Source of the DNA: Polyodon spathula
Lineage: Eukaryota; Chordata; Actinopteri; Acipenseriformes; Polyodontidae
Direction of reading: 5' to 3'
DNA length: 64,000 bases
Assembly (NCBI RefSeq): GCF_017654505.1
Contig: NC_054555.1
Coordinates: 2,262,335 to 2,326,334 of the forward strand
Part shown: positions 1 through 14,300 of the stretch, piece after piece
Layout of the letters: every line of letters starts with the position of its first letter
Position numbering within the stretch: position 1 is the first letter of the stretch
Made by a program: the position numbers and the translations under genes
Notes under the pieces: model-generated
Databases searched by the model: none
Told to the model about the DNA's origin: nothing
The model's input: the letters and a program-made list of their open reading frames with translations, nothing else

Positions 1-2209
1 GACAGTGCTGCTGAACCTGAAATGAGGCTCACACGGAATTAACTCGACAAACTCTGGACCTGTTAGCTTGAGTTCAGTCGCAGAGATGGAAAAATGAGAT
101 GCATATTTCTTAATCACTAGTTTAACAAGATAAACAGAAGGAGGTCGTCGTGTGAATTATTGAACACCTTCAGAGCAAAGCAGACGTGCGTCCCATGAGA
201 ATAAATCCTCGCCTCCAGTCTGAACAGAGACATGTTCACTGCTTCTGTTTGTGCAGGGTTTATTTTTGGATCAGGAGCAGCCTCTTCCAGGCTTAAATAT
301 GTTGTCAGTGAGGTTTTTTTACATTGAGCTGTGAAAGGAATCCCACACCACCTGGATTGTCCACAGAACAGCCAGGCCTTACTGTTTCACACCGTTTACA
401 CCACACCAATCTTTAAGTCCTGCTTTTTTTTCTTAAAGTTTCAGATGTGAAAATCCTCTCATTACCTCTCCACCTTCCAGGGGTACATTGCAGGAAATTG
501 ATGATTTAACAGCTGGGCATCAGAAAAAAGAAACGCGTTGTCTGGAGACCTCGACTGGTAATTGAAGCTCAGCGTGTTAGAACATTTTAAAGTGCACTAA
601 TAAGGCACGCGCTCTATGAAGCGTGATTTCCCAGGGTGGACCAGTGCAGACCTGCCAGACTTGTTCTTGTTCAGATGGTTCCCTCACTCCATCAACACCA
701 TGCTGGCTTGGTCTATTTTAAACCATATTAGATGTTGATACGTCTCCATCCTGATCTTTTGTGAACCTTTGTGTTCTATCTAGTGATGTTAATAAGTGGT
801 TAATGGGTGCAAAACACCTCCAGGTTCATAGGCAGCTCGAGAGCAGCTGTGATTCCGTTGTAGGACTCAGTCAGTAGGACTTGGCCTACTCTTCCCAGGT
901 GTTTCCAAAGAGCCGCTCAGGTGTCGGAGCAATCGGGAGCATAAGCAATGTGGTTGCAAGTGTTTTGTGTTTCTATGGGGTGGAATTGACAAAAGCAGAA
1001 ATTTCAGTACTCGTTTACAGAAGAAGTCAATACTCAGAATGTGTTGTTTAAGTATGTATACACCACAGGTTGGCACCCATATGATAGTGCTTAATCTTCA
1101 AGCGGTGCAATTTAAAACAACAGCAGCTTGATTAAAACAACAACATTTATTACTTTGCCAAAATACAAATGTTCTTTCAATTACTAATTCAAGTAATATA
1201 CTGTTTAAAGTGTATAATGTAAGCTGGAGAAAGCTGGGGGGGGGGGGGGGGAGAGAGAAAGCTTTCTTTTCTTTTTCCTATGTAGCTGTCAATTCTAATC
1301 ACTAATGGAAATAAATCAACCAGAGTGCTCCCCTGCCCAAATGCAACACACAAGCACAAATACTACCTTTTCTGAGCATGTTAGTGTGCAGCTTCATAAA
1401 TTGAAATCCAGTCACGCATCAGTTACCTGACACACTCAAGCACCCATTCTGAGTAGCTGAATTGGCATTTGTGATGGGAGCATTTTGGATTCGCTTTGAA
1501 GCAAGAGGTGACTGCTGCTACCAGACTGTGCTCTGTGCACTTACCCTCTAGAGGCCTGACCTATTCCACAATGTAGGGATGACCTTTTCTCAAAGTCAGA
1601 ACAGGGATGCATCAAATAACTATGTAGCTTTGCAATTCCTGTACCAATATGCACTATAATTACCTTCTTTTTTTTTTTTTTTTTTTTTTTTTAAATCGTC
1701 TTTCTAAATCACAAAACTCCACAAGCTCACTTCCATTATCTTGTTCCAGTTGTATGATCTCTCTTACTAGCCACAGGGAAAGACAGAGATCCGGTCAGTA
1801 GCTAAGCCAAGGTTAGCTGTCTGGTTAACAGTTAACTCTTTTCTGTTGATGAGGAGTGGACAAGACAGCTTGCCCCTGCCAATTGACCAACAAGAACCAG
1901 GACTGGGTTTGAAGAACACAGCATGGACCTTGCACTCTTCCCTCGACCACACCAGCACATAGTCTTATTGAAGCCGTGTGATTTTCACTCGGCTGCTGTT
2001 TCTTTATTTGGTGGAGCAGTCTGCAAGAATTATTTCATGGGCGCAAGCCCAGCTTCCACTAGGAAGACACCAGTTGGAGTATCTCGTAAGATCTGTGTTT
2101 TCAGTGACTGAGGTGTGAGGAGGCTCTCTGGAGACTATGAAAAGCACATGGGTGCCTGTCACGCTGGTCTTCCCCTGGTACTAATCTGCTCTCTTGCTCC
2201 CTCTTCCAG
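1..2209 (+). other. unc5a intron before the first visible exon
   Basis: No exon was recognised here. The preceding unc5a exons (signal peptide, N-terminal part of Ig1) should lie left of position 1. The intron ends in a pyrimidine-rich tract and CAG at 2207-2209. It contains a G16 run at 1236-1251 and a long T run near 1671-1692. The short open frames look like chance. Confidence 0.7.
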
Positions 2210-2353
2210 GTCTGCCAGTCATGCAGGTGAAGATCGACATCTCCAGACAACAGGTGGAGAAAGTCTTCGGGCTCGACGACTTCTGGTGTCAGTGTGTGGC
2301 CTGGAGCACCTCTGGGACCCAGAAGAGCCAGAAGGCCTACGTCCGCATAGCAT
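2210..2353 (+). CDS. unc5a: unc5a exon: C-terminal part of Ig1
   Basis: 144 bp, phase 1 at both ends. It encodes [20 protein letters not shown] and on to WCQCVAW, the end of the first Ig domain of UNC5 proteins. Acceptor CAG at 2207-2209, donor GTGAGT at 2354. The first codon (Gly) is split with the upstream exon outside the window. Confidence 0.95.
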
Positions 2354-5300
2354 GTGAGTCTCCTAGCTTCCTAGGGGAACAGAAGAGCGAGAGGCTTTTG
2401 AGACGTGTAGAATTGTACTCCATACTGAAAACCACCTTTGCCAGTACCTCATGCTGTGTATTTTGTCTAGCTCAGCTGTAAAGTTTTCTTTCCTTCCTTC
2501 TTTCTCCAGAAACTCATTGAGTTCTTTCTTGAACTGATGCTGTGTAACTGTCGTTTTTGTTCTTTAGGTTTGGTTATTTTTTTTTATTTATTTATGCTAA
2601 TTTCCACTAGTGATCTGGGTCTCTAACTCTCATATTATTCGCTAATTATATATCGCTACAGTAACTTAAGAATGTATAGCCATTCTGCGGCTTGCTCTTT
2701 CAAATGTTTGATAAAAAGCTGCAATCCACTCCACCCTCCTCTTCATTCTCAGATCTTCTTAGCTTCTTTTTTTTAAATGATCTTTATTATAACTCTAGGG
2801 GAAACCAAGGACAGGCCTGTAATGAGGACAATGTGTCTCTGATACAAAAAGGGGTGTCTAGCTGGAGCTCTATTCTATTTCCACTGAGAATGACCCTCAT
2901 TGACAGTCTGGCTTTGGAACACAACACGCTGAGATTCCAAGGGCAACTCTCTGTGTAGAGAAAAGCCAGATTCACACTGATAACAGGAAGAGAAGCCTGA
3001 CTTGTCAAAGCAGAACTGGTCATAGATGCCTAAGAAAAGTACAGGCATACAGGCAGGATCAGAAGCTTTCAGAAAACAACGTCTTTTTAGTTAAAAGTTT
3101 TTAAAATAAACAAATCCTTGCCATTGCTTACTGAAGCAGTCCTTTTATATGTTTAGTTTGATTTAATGCAAAGATCAAAAATCGTTCCAATTTTTACAGT
3201 ATGCCGATCTAAAAACAACCTGGATCCAGTTGGATTAGTTAGAGACCAATATGGGGGAATGAGAGACTGTACTGACTGTACAGGTAGACAAGTAAACAGA
3301 CTGCTATGTAATAAAAAAAAAATAGAACAATGTATTCTCTAACTCTTACTATTACTGCTTTACTGGAGAAACAGAATGAGAGAGAGATATAGGGAAGCAG
3401 ACCGTGACAGAGAGCAGTATGAGCATGTGCGTGCCTCAAGGAAGAGGTGTGAGGGGTTCTTGTTCGCTCTGTTTTTCACTGGACTGGAGGCCAGAGGCGA
3501 TCAACACACCAGCACGGGAAAGAGGAAGAGAGGCCCTTCAGGCCCTTCTAAAGAACTTGTTTCCATATCACACAGTCACTGGTTTTGAAGATGACAGCAT
3601 TGCAAATTAAATTTATATCCATGCATACTCACTGAGAGAAATGCCAGGTGTAGACTGAAAGGTTTACCTCAGTAGTACAGGTTATAAAACAGTGGTGCAT
3701 AAACACAATGCTCAACTGGATTTCCCGTTTAAGGGTCTCTGCATGTCTCCAAACAAGCTCCCACGCATCCACGGTCAGTGTTATATTCCATGTTCTCTTC
3801 TGCGCAGACCTGAGGAAGAATTTTGAGCAGGAGCCACTGGGTAGGGAAGTGTCTCTGGACCAGGAGATCCTGTTGCACTGCCACCCTCCAGAGGGAGTGC
3901 CCCCTGCTGAGGTGAGAATGGGACTCTAGCCCTTTCATTATCCGCTGGTTCATATTTTACAAGACAGGAGCAGCGGGGTAAAAACCATCCCTCGGTGTAA
4001 AGACTTGGGGTGAAATCAGGAGCTACATTATTCCTGAAGATACCAGCAACCAACCAGATGCAGTGTAAAATTCAAATTTGATTGCTTGCTTGTTGTCTTG
4101 ACCAACCTTGTCGTCGTGAACTTTTTCAGGTAGTTTCAGTAAGAAGCACCAAATAGCATCCAGTAATTGTTGTTGGGCACAGGTTCTTTACCCTAACCCA
4201 GGGGTGTCCAATCACAGTCCTGGGGGGCCATTCCACTCCCGGTTTAACAGTTAAAATGCTATAATCAAGGTCCGGATGGAGTTTTAATTGGTTCACTTAA
4301 ACTTATTAGGACAGGTTTGGAACAAAGACCAGAAGTGGATGGGTCAGCTTTGGCCTAACCGCTTGACAAAACATTTGATCATATCTTGTTACAAGACCTG
4401 CACCACCTAGTGGTCCACTGAAAATAGAACTATCCCAGAACATTAATTGCATGTCAGTATACTGCTAGAATGTACAGTTGATGACCTCTGTTCTAGGTGG
4501 AATGGCTGAGGAACAATGACTTGATCGATCCAGTTGGTGACCCCAATTATTACATCACCATTGACCACAACCTCATCATCAAGCGGGCGCGGCTAGCGGA
4601 CACGGGCAACTACACCTGCGTAGCCAATAACATCGTGGCCCGACGCAAGAGTTCCTCAGCCACCGTCATTGTCTATGGTAAGTTCTCCTCCCTTCTTTTC
4701 TCATCTGTCCATCCACACGCAATCCTTCTGGCTTGCTTTTAACTGCGGGAAACTGACTGCTACCTGGCCAGGAGGTAAAGCTGGAGTTAGGTATTAAAAA
4801 TATTGTCCAGGTTCATTCACTTTAAAACAGTTTTAAAGTGTTATGCAATTACAAAGTCTGGTTTCAGTGAGGTTAAACCTGTATTATCGGGAACGGGGAA
4901 CCCCAGAACTGAATGCCTTCAACACAAGAGAATGAGACAGCCACCTGCTCTCTCCAGACGGGGAACCCCAGAACTGAATGCCTTCAACACAAGAGAATGA
5001 GACAGCCACCTGCTCTCTCCAGACGGGGAACCCCAGAACTGAATGCCTTCAACACAAGAGAATGAGACAGCCACCTGCTCTCTCCAGACGGGGAACCCCA
5101 GAACTGAATGCCTTCAACACAAGAGAATGAGACAGCCACCTGTAAGAGGAGTGCACTGTATTCAGAGATGGAAAAACAGTGTAACCCTTTACTGATTTTG
5201 CTCAATCAGAAATGTTTTATTTGAATGAAAACATCACCTCAAGCTTATTTAACTTTTATTAATAAAAATCTCTGATGTATTACAGTAAGTGCTCTGCTGA

Positions 5301-5709
5301 TTTAGCAAAATATTAGTATTACTACTGGTATGTAATATGAAATATATGCACATGACAGCATCTGCCCCAGCTATTTTTTTAATGCCAGTGGCAATTCGTT
5401 TTCAATATGCTTGTGTGTGGTGCTAATTGGTTCCAGGAACTGGTTTTTCAAAACATTTAGCTCCACCACGAGCAATTAAATCTAGAAAACAATCAAGAAA
5501 ACTATTCAGACAGTGGTGACGGGTCAGGGTAATCTCCCAAATTAATAATAATAAATGTAATAATTATTATAATTATACTAATATATTAATATTAATAATA
5601 AACCATTCTCCTGGATTGTAAGTTTGACCAGCAATGGTCCTGAGGACAGTGTAATCAACTGAACCCTTGGTGGAAGGTGCCTGGGGAAACCCCTTATCAA
5701 TCCTATAAT

Positions 5710-5752
<43 letters not shown>

Positions 5753-6785
5753 ATATACCTGTATAAATTTACATATGTAATGGAAATAATTTCTATCATT
5801 TCTAGAAATTTCTCGGAATTTACAAGAATTTTAAAGAAAAAAATGTTTTTTAGAATTTCTAGAAATTTCTCGAAAAACAAAGAATTTTAGGGAAAAAAAA
5901 TTTCTTCTTTAACCATTGTTAAGTAGATTTTGATGTGTTCTTTGGATCGTTGTTGTGTCGGAACGTCCAGTTGCACTTTAAACCAGGTTTTGTAGTGGAG
6001 GGTTTCAGATGATTGGCCAGTATCTTTTGGTATGCTGTGGAATCCATTTTACCATGGAACTACATTTTAACATTGGAACTACATGTCCTGTGCCATTAGA
6101 GGAAAAACAGCCCCATAGAAGGATATTACCAGATCTATGCTTGACAGTAGGTATGGTGTTCTTTTCTTTGTACACTTCACCAGACTTTTTGTTGTCCTTG
6201 TGACATTTTCCTAAGAGTGGCTTTTTCCTTTACCTGCGACCATTGAGACCCTCACCATGCAATATTCGACCTATGGTTGAAATGGAAATCTCAGTCCCAC
6301 TTTCGGGACAGTCACTATCTTTGGCAGTCAGTCTCTGATTGTTATTGACCTTCCTCTCAATTCTTCTACTTGTTCTTGGTGAAAGAACCTTCTTTCTTCC
6401 AGACCGAGGGAGCGTTGTGACAGTACCCTGAGCCTTGTACTTCTTTATAATAGAAACAATAGTTGAAATTGGGATACTCAAATGCTTGGAAATCATCTTG
6501 TATCCTTCTCCAGCTTTATGACAATAAATCATTTTCTACTCTCTCTAAGAATGTTCACCTACAATCCAGTATTTCCAGTATTTAATTTGTAGAATTAGGC
6601 TCTGCATTATCATATTGAAATTTCTAGCACCTTGTAGACAACACTGCCGTAGCATTAAAGGGTATGAATACTTTTGAATGAGCATTTCTGGAGTTTTGAA
6701 AAAAATTAAATTATGTAGACATCTATTTCTTGTAACTTTTTTTATGTAGACATCTATTTCTTGTAACTTTTTTCCTCATCCACAC

Positions 6786-6849
<64 letters not shown>

Positions 6850-9800
6850 GGGAAATGCAAAAGATTGGGAACTAATATAATAGGAATGCTGTCAATGGGG
6901 GTGTAAATGATTGTGGATGTACTGTAAAGTCTGATATCGTTCAGATAATTACAAATCTTCCTTGGATTTCCTTATCTTCTAAAGAGACTTGCTGCTCATT
7001 GATGCTGTTTCAATTACTGTGGTAGTCAGTAGGTCCCTCTTTAGTTTCAGAAAGACTGATTAAAGCTGTTCTGACCTTTTTTGAAAAGGGGAAGCTTTGT
7101 TAGTATAAAAATGTTAATCCTACTGCAAGAGGCTACTCTGTTCTGTGGTCCTTCTGCAACTGTAGAAGATGTATAGGCAGCGAGACAAACCTTAACGCTC
7201 GAAAGATCAAACTCAATGCAGTCCTTAAACAAACACGTTTTTTCAGACAATGATTGTTACCAGGTACTAAATGTTGTTTGTCAATGCTCGTTTTGGCCAC
7301 AAAGACATGTATATTAAAATAGTATTAACCTCATTTGTCTTAGCCCCCGGCTCAGTTTTGAGCAAAATCTATTTTTTTCAGGCTCCAGTAATACAAATTC
7401 CACAATGAGCTTTTCAGTTGCATTTCTAACGCGAATGTTTCAATAGTTACGTTAAGACAATGCTGTGCAGTAGTTACACCATTGGAACAAGTTTCATTAA
7501 ATCGCTGAAAGACTGTTTTTTAGAAGGTCAGTTATATTTAAAGAAAGTGACATAGAGAAAAGTGTTGTGAAAGTTGTTACACCAATCTAAATGCTCTCAG
7601 AGATCACTCTTCTGTTGGTGGTCTGTCTGACTGGGTTCACAGGGAAAAATGGGGGAAATCATATTTAAACACTAATGTAAATTATTAAGCAATTTAATTG
7701 TACGTGCATAAAGGACACATAAGTTAAAAAAAGGTTGTAGACTTTCTGTGATGATGCTGCCTCACCCATTCCACCCCTCTTCATATTCCACTCAGAACCT
7801 TTTTACATTGTATACGCTTATCTGAATCCAAATTGCTGAACCTTTATCTTGTTGTCAGACAAGACATTAAAATATGCAAAAACGCCAGCATCCAGTGTGA
7901 TGGTTCAGGATGATGTGTTGTTAATACATAATTAATATACAGCTATTAAAGAGGTGTTGATGTGATAATTTGCAGAGTGCGTTTGAGTTGTACTTGTGGT
8001 GTCAGTATTGCTATAGTGCACTGAGAGTCTGGGACACTGTAACTACCCTCTGTGGCCTCCAAGTCATGTTGATAAAAAGGTGTTGGGTCTCAGACATGAC
8101 CTACCCTCGAGCTTGTTTCTTGTGGAATTAGTGTGCAGTGGAAGGCTTTATCCCACATTCGATCTTCTGTGAGGAAAGGAAGGGCTAGTCATTCCCTGTG
8201 CTGCCTAGGAACTGTCGACAGGATCCTTTTACACCTGGAATGCTTTTGCAGACCTGGGGTAAATGGGATCATTCATTCTACTGAGCGGATTATGGCGAAT
8301 AATCTGCTTGGGATGGTGCATTTTATAACCCACTTTTTCTTCTGATGGGCTACCCTCAGTAGAGTGTAACTGGAGACTGGCAGCGAGTTCATGATGATAC
8401 CCACTGGGGTTTCTTGTGCTGCTGAAGGCTGATAGTAGCTCTTGTAGGTTGGGCACTGTTGTTGTTGTTGTTGTTGTGGTTGTGGAGTGAGCTTGACAGC
8501 TGAGTAATCTCGTCGTCGAGAAACTGCAGTGCTGCCTGTTCCAGTGTGCATGTCGGGTAAACGTGGCTGCTCTGTTCGTTTCCCTCCCGGTCAGTCAATG
8601 GCGGCTGGTCCACGTGGACGGGGTGGTCAGCCTGCAGCGCCACCTGTGGCCGGGGTTGGCAGAAGAGGAGCCGGAGCTGCACCAACCCCACCCCATTGAA
8701 CGGAGGGGCCTTCTGCGAGGGGCAGAACGTCCAGAAAAGTGCCTGCACCTCCACCTGCCCAGGTAACACTTAGCACACGAGATGGTTAGATGGAACTACA
8801 GGGGTTAAAAAGTACCGTATTCCTTCCAATTTAAGATGCCCTCGAATTTAAGACACAGTCCAAATTTCCCACCCTCAATTTGAAGAAAAAATAAAACCTC
8901 AAATAAATATGCATGTAAATATACAGCCTCAATACGCATGAGGAGACAGTTTGCGGCCGTCTGCTATCACACTGAGCATTACAGTTATGTGCTGCTTCTC
9001 ATTTCCAGTTGGGATTACTCACACCTGTTTTTGTGGTACTGGTTTTCATGTTGAAAAATACGGAGGTCTGATCAGCATTTCAGATCTGTCCAAACTGGTA
9101 CTGTTTGTAAGAAACGCTGAAATTGTAAAAGCTTCTCTTTTGAATTCCCCAGGAAGCTAATGGTGCTTCTTTGAAAATGGCTGCCTGTATGTCATGGATG
9201 GTTCGAGATCAGGCAGTAACGTTTTGGTTTGTCTTTTCTCGGCAGACAGTCACGTTGCTGTTTGTGTACTCTGGTAGTCACGTGTTTTGTTGGTGGTTTT
9301 TAATGCTTGCATCACTATATTGTTCTCGAATTTAAGACGCTGGCTATTTTTGAGAAGAAAAAAGGGTTTAAAAAGTGTGTCTTAAATTTGAAGGAATACG
9401 GCAATGGGAGTGTGTGTGTATACATCATTCTCATTTTTCAATTCCAACGAGGCCCTTGGCAGGAGGATGGAGATATATTTATACTGTACTGGGGTTCCCT
9501 TGGAGGAGTCATGCTTATTTCCATTGAGACGCTGTCCCCTACAGGGGATTGTACAGAACTAAAAACCCTACCATAGCCAGAGAGTGTGGTGGTGAGATCC
9601 TGTATCTAGGTAGATTATAGTCTGCTGGTCTCAGGGGTATTGATTCCCAAGAATGTGTAATGTTAGTTGGATTCATTTATTTTTCATTTTCCAAATAACG
9701 TTTTCATGATTTATATATCTCCAGAAACCCCTGATAGAATTACTGCCTTTATTATTATTTTTATTATTATATTATTATTATTATGATTCAGGTGCAATGA

Positions 9801-10372
9801 TTCAGACCTGAATTATCCATATATTTAAATCTATGTCACTTTGACCCCAAATGTGTATAGACTCTGCTCTGTCACGGCCTTGTTTTAACTTCTACCTGTG
9901 CCGCAGCTCGGATCGTAAGCTCTGTTAACCCCTGTGAGTCTGGGATGTGACGAGGTATTTTAGTCTCAGCTCCCAGTCTAAGAGACTCAGTCCTCCTCCT
10001 TCTCCTCCTGTTGCTCAGCAGAGAAACTGCTACCCCAGGCAAACTGATCCTTCCCCATCTGTCACAGGGGCTGTCAAAGGCAGTGTCTAAAAACTACATC
10101 TGACACTTCTGATTTATCAAAACACTGTTCTTGCACCACACTGGCATAAATCCTCATTTACACACCAGGGTGAGGGAGCCGACCAGGGATCTTATTTTAA
10201 AAAAGGTTCATGTTTGTTGGTTGTTAGTACAGTAGGGTTTTTGAATTGTTCTTTGTAATAGTAGTTGGTTTGTTTTTTCACAAGAATGTTTAATTATAAT
10301 CCTTAGAATTGTAAATCATCTCAACCAGACTTATTTCAAGTGTAAATGTCATTTATTATATAGTGAATGTCC

Positions 10373-10417
<45 letters not shown>

Positions 10418-11281
10418 GAAAAAAGAAAAGGTCTATTAAAAATAACTTTATAGGTTAATAAGAGCGCAAACACTCTGCTGTGGAAGTTACCGTCACATAA
10501 CTGACCCTGTGTCTCATCTGCTTCAGCTTGGGACACCCACAGTCCCATGTTCCATGATCTACCAGGTAATGCCTGCTGGATGTTATAAAGACACCAGTCT
10601 GTACACATGTAGCAGCAAGCCTGCTCTTGTAATGCACTTTGCTATCAACTGCTTTGAACTGGTGGCGTGGTGTCATGAGTTGGAGGCTGCAGAATTCATT
10701 TTATTCACATGTTTAGTGGAGAATTTTGGACATATGGAACTCCTTATAGGAATACAGACTCTGTGTGATAAATTGAATAATTATTTCTACCGAGTGGAAT
10801 ATGAAGAATAACATGTGTTTGATGGCAGCCTGTCGCAGTTGAGTACAGATGGAAATTCCTCCAGACTTTGAAATGGATGGTTTTATTAGCCCCCTGTTAC
10901 AGATATCGTGGAATAGGAGTACAGAACACAATGAAATAGAGGAAAGGATAGTGGGTGTGTGAACATAGCCAGTGATATGAGAAATCTACAAGCACCAGCA
11001 TTTTCACAGTAAAGAAAGGGGTGGTGAAATAATAAGATGAAGCCATGCCCGTATGAAGCAGCTCACAGCAGCATCCATCACAGGGATAAGGCAGGCGTTA
11101 GTTTTGAGACTTGCGCTGCGTGGTAATGTGTGTGTGTGTGTGTTTGTACTGTGAGCCGTAATTACATGTGAACTCTATGAAAGATGCTTAGATTGTCTTA
11201 TTAAATCGGCAATATGTGTTATAAAATAAATCGTATTAAGTGAAGGGAATGAGTTTAACCAGCCCAAGACCATGGCATCAT

Positions 11282-11349
<68 letters not shown>

Positions 11350-14300
11350 GCATATATATTAGGAATTAATCCACTAAGGTCGACTGTAAGAAAAAACTTT
11401 GGTTCCTGGTGATTTGGGAGAAGGGAGTTGATCGAGGCAAGATTGCATTGGATCAGTATTGGAATTTAGCCAGAACCCTGGGGTTAACTCTCTTGTTGTT
11501 ATTTAAAGAACCTGGTTGTAACATTGTCTGATCTCCACTCACTAGAAAATCACTGTCGCTGTGCAAGCAAGAAAAAGAGGAGCTTTGTGAAGTGACAGGG
11601 GATCAGGTTCAGAATCAGAGATGGTTAGTGATGTCATGGAGGGTAAAGGGACTCAAGAGAGCCCATCTGTTTGCAGAGCTCCACGATGCTGAATTAATGT
11701 ATCTATTGTGAAGCGTCCGCTCAAGAAACTTTTTTTCTGTCTTTGTCTACAGCAAAATGGCTTGTGTACTGCCCCTTTCAAATGACAGAGCATGTATAAA
11801 TATCATCGAAACAAATGAACTCATAATAAATAGTGAACCCCCGCCAGCAATGCCTTCACAGTCTGGCTCATGTTTTTCTGGAAATTGCAAACAGGCTCAT
11901 CCCAATTTGTCACAGGACTGGGACTGGAAAAGACACTAGAGAATCCTCTTGGCAATTCTGATTTATGAGAACACCGTCCCTTTTAACAAACCTGTATTCA
12001 TCATCATTTATGCCCCTACCCCCCCCAAAAAGAACTTCAGAGTTAAAGTACCAGCATTTTTTTTTTTGGTGAACGATCAAGGCAGTCTAAATGCATCGCA
12101 GTGAAACCGCAGTGTAGCTGAGCTGCACATTACCGGCTCTATAAGACAGCTAAAATCACACTGCTATAGCTTTTTAAAAATACTTTGTTTTGTATTAGAT
12201 CTGCTGTGAGCAGAAAAAAAATTGTACAAACCTATTAAAAAAAAAACAAAAAAAACAAACATTGATATAATTACCCTAAACTGTCATGCTGCTGTCATTG
12301 AAATGAATATGATAACAAACAGTTATCCTTTGTTAATAATCATCTGTACCTTTATTATCAGGTTCTGGTAGAAGAACACCTTCTAATCTCAAAACAATAG
12401 GGTTCCAACAACTCCATGGTAGCACTCCATGGGACGAAAGAAACTGTGTATCTTTTAACATGTGCAGTAGAAAACGTGTGTGAGTACAGTATCTTAACTA
12501 CCCCAGTAGGGAGACAGGGCCTCTTTGGAAAGAAGCATATGCACCTTCAAAGTGCAGAAAAATACATCTCTGCTTTCCGCCTTCATTACTCTTTGGCTGG
12601 AAGGGACAGGGCAAGGGCTGGCAGGGGCTGTGTCGCTGCTCAGCACAGTCAGTGTCTGCTCAGCACAGTTGCATTGGTTCACTGTTGTCTTGTTTTTCAC
12701 ACCCAGTAGATGGAGGCTGGAGCGCCTGGAGTGTGTGGTCGGCGTGCGGAATGGACTGTAACACGTGGCGCAGCAGGGAGTGCACTCAGCCAGTGCCGGG
12801 GAACGGGGGCAGAGAATGCCAGGGACTTGATCTCCAGTCCAGGAACTGCACCAGCGAGCTGTGCCCCCAGAGTGAGTATCGCTACCACCACCACCCACCC
12901 CCTCTGGCCCGTGCAGCTTTAATTGAGATTCTCCTGAAGCAGAGAGACTGTAATAGGTGCGACAGCAGCCACTAGCCTATTGATGCATTAATTGTATTTA
13001 TTTATTTAGAACGGAGACCAAGGTACCTCCTGCCAATCCCAATATCCCCTACCAGGGGTGAAAAGCTTGCCATTTGATTTCAGATTTTCTTTCCCAAGCC
13101 AGATCTTTAGACGCAGGTTTGCAGTTACACAGTGACAGCGCATCTGTTTAAGGTGCGGATGATTTATGGGTCATAAAAATGTTACTATGTTCACTTAAAG
13201 TAAGACAAATTAGCGAAGAGTGCTTGGATTACAAATTGACTGCTCTTGGAAGTGCAGTTGACTGCATTACAATGGAGGCCTTGTGATGTAACGATTACCG
13301 GTATCAATGCATGTAAAGTCTATATGTTTGTCAATTAAGTTAATCTAAGAGCATTCATTTACTGTTTTAAATTGCTGTTTTGGTAATACTGCTTGTGGAA
13401 CAAGTCACCCATTTGTTCAGGTATGTTACAGCATTCTGCTTCAGTATTATTCCAGGAAAGGTTTAGTGTTGGACTGAAATTCATTTAACTGTAATATAAT
13501 GTGTGTGACACAAAAGAGTGGGATCGAAATTAACTTTAAGAAACTGTAAACTGTAAGATTATCAATTCATCAATCTAATTGCGCCAGCTGGCTGCAAACA
13601 TCAGGCCATGTGAAAATTGAACCAGCTCAAATTAGAACAACATCAAATTAATTGTAATCCTGATTTGTATAATTAGGTAAAAGAGAATCTTAAAGAATCA
13701 GAGCTGCTTCAGCTAAATGTATTGGGCATTAGAAGCATATGGTGCATAGTTGGGTTCATTTTGCATTTGTTTACAAAGCTTCCTGTAAAGAAGTATGACA
13801 CAGGGAAGTGTGAGGTTCTTTATTCACTAAACAGACTGAGAATGGACAAGGGATTCCCAAATACAAGTTCCATAACTTCCAGGGTGAAGCTGCAGTCCAA
13901 ATCCGGCTGATAACACAAGGGGATCGGGAATGAGGGAGAGGGAGAAGGCACCCATCCCAATGGTTGCATCTAGTTCAGCAGATATATTTATAGAAATAAG
14001 AAAACAAACGTGGTCTATTCAAACTACTAAATGGCTCAACTTCTTTCTCAATGTCTAAGAACCTTAGTCAGTGCAGCATTCAAAAGACCTCTGCGTTCGA
14101 ATATATTGACTTCCTAGCGAATAACAGGAGGTCCCCTAAATAAAGTAGTTCAGATAGTTCAATGAAGAGGAGGCTGACCTCCGGACCGCTCTCCGACCTG
14201 ATCAAAACTAGCCAGCTTCCTCTTCTGGTAAACAATTTGCAATTCTCCCATCGTTGACTTCATCCACTTCACACTCATCGCTCATCTATACACTATAACG

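Larger units (their letters stand above)
4678..8594 (+). other. unc5a intron between Ig2 and first TSP1
   Basis: 3.9 kb of non-coding sequence holding the 65-bp minisatellite (4893-5143), two (TA)n arrays (5710-5758, 6791-6847), a heat-shock-element-like pair (5800-5874), the Tc1 relic and a (GTT)n run at 8458-8478. No further exon was seen. Confidence 0.8.
8763..12706 (+). other. unc5a intron between the two TSP1 exons
   Basis: 3.9 kb without a recognised exon. It contains the TIR element at 8811-9402, an A41 run (10376-10416) and a (CT)n array (11284-11345). The acceptor before 12707 is CCCAG. Confidence 0.8.
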
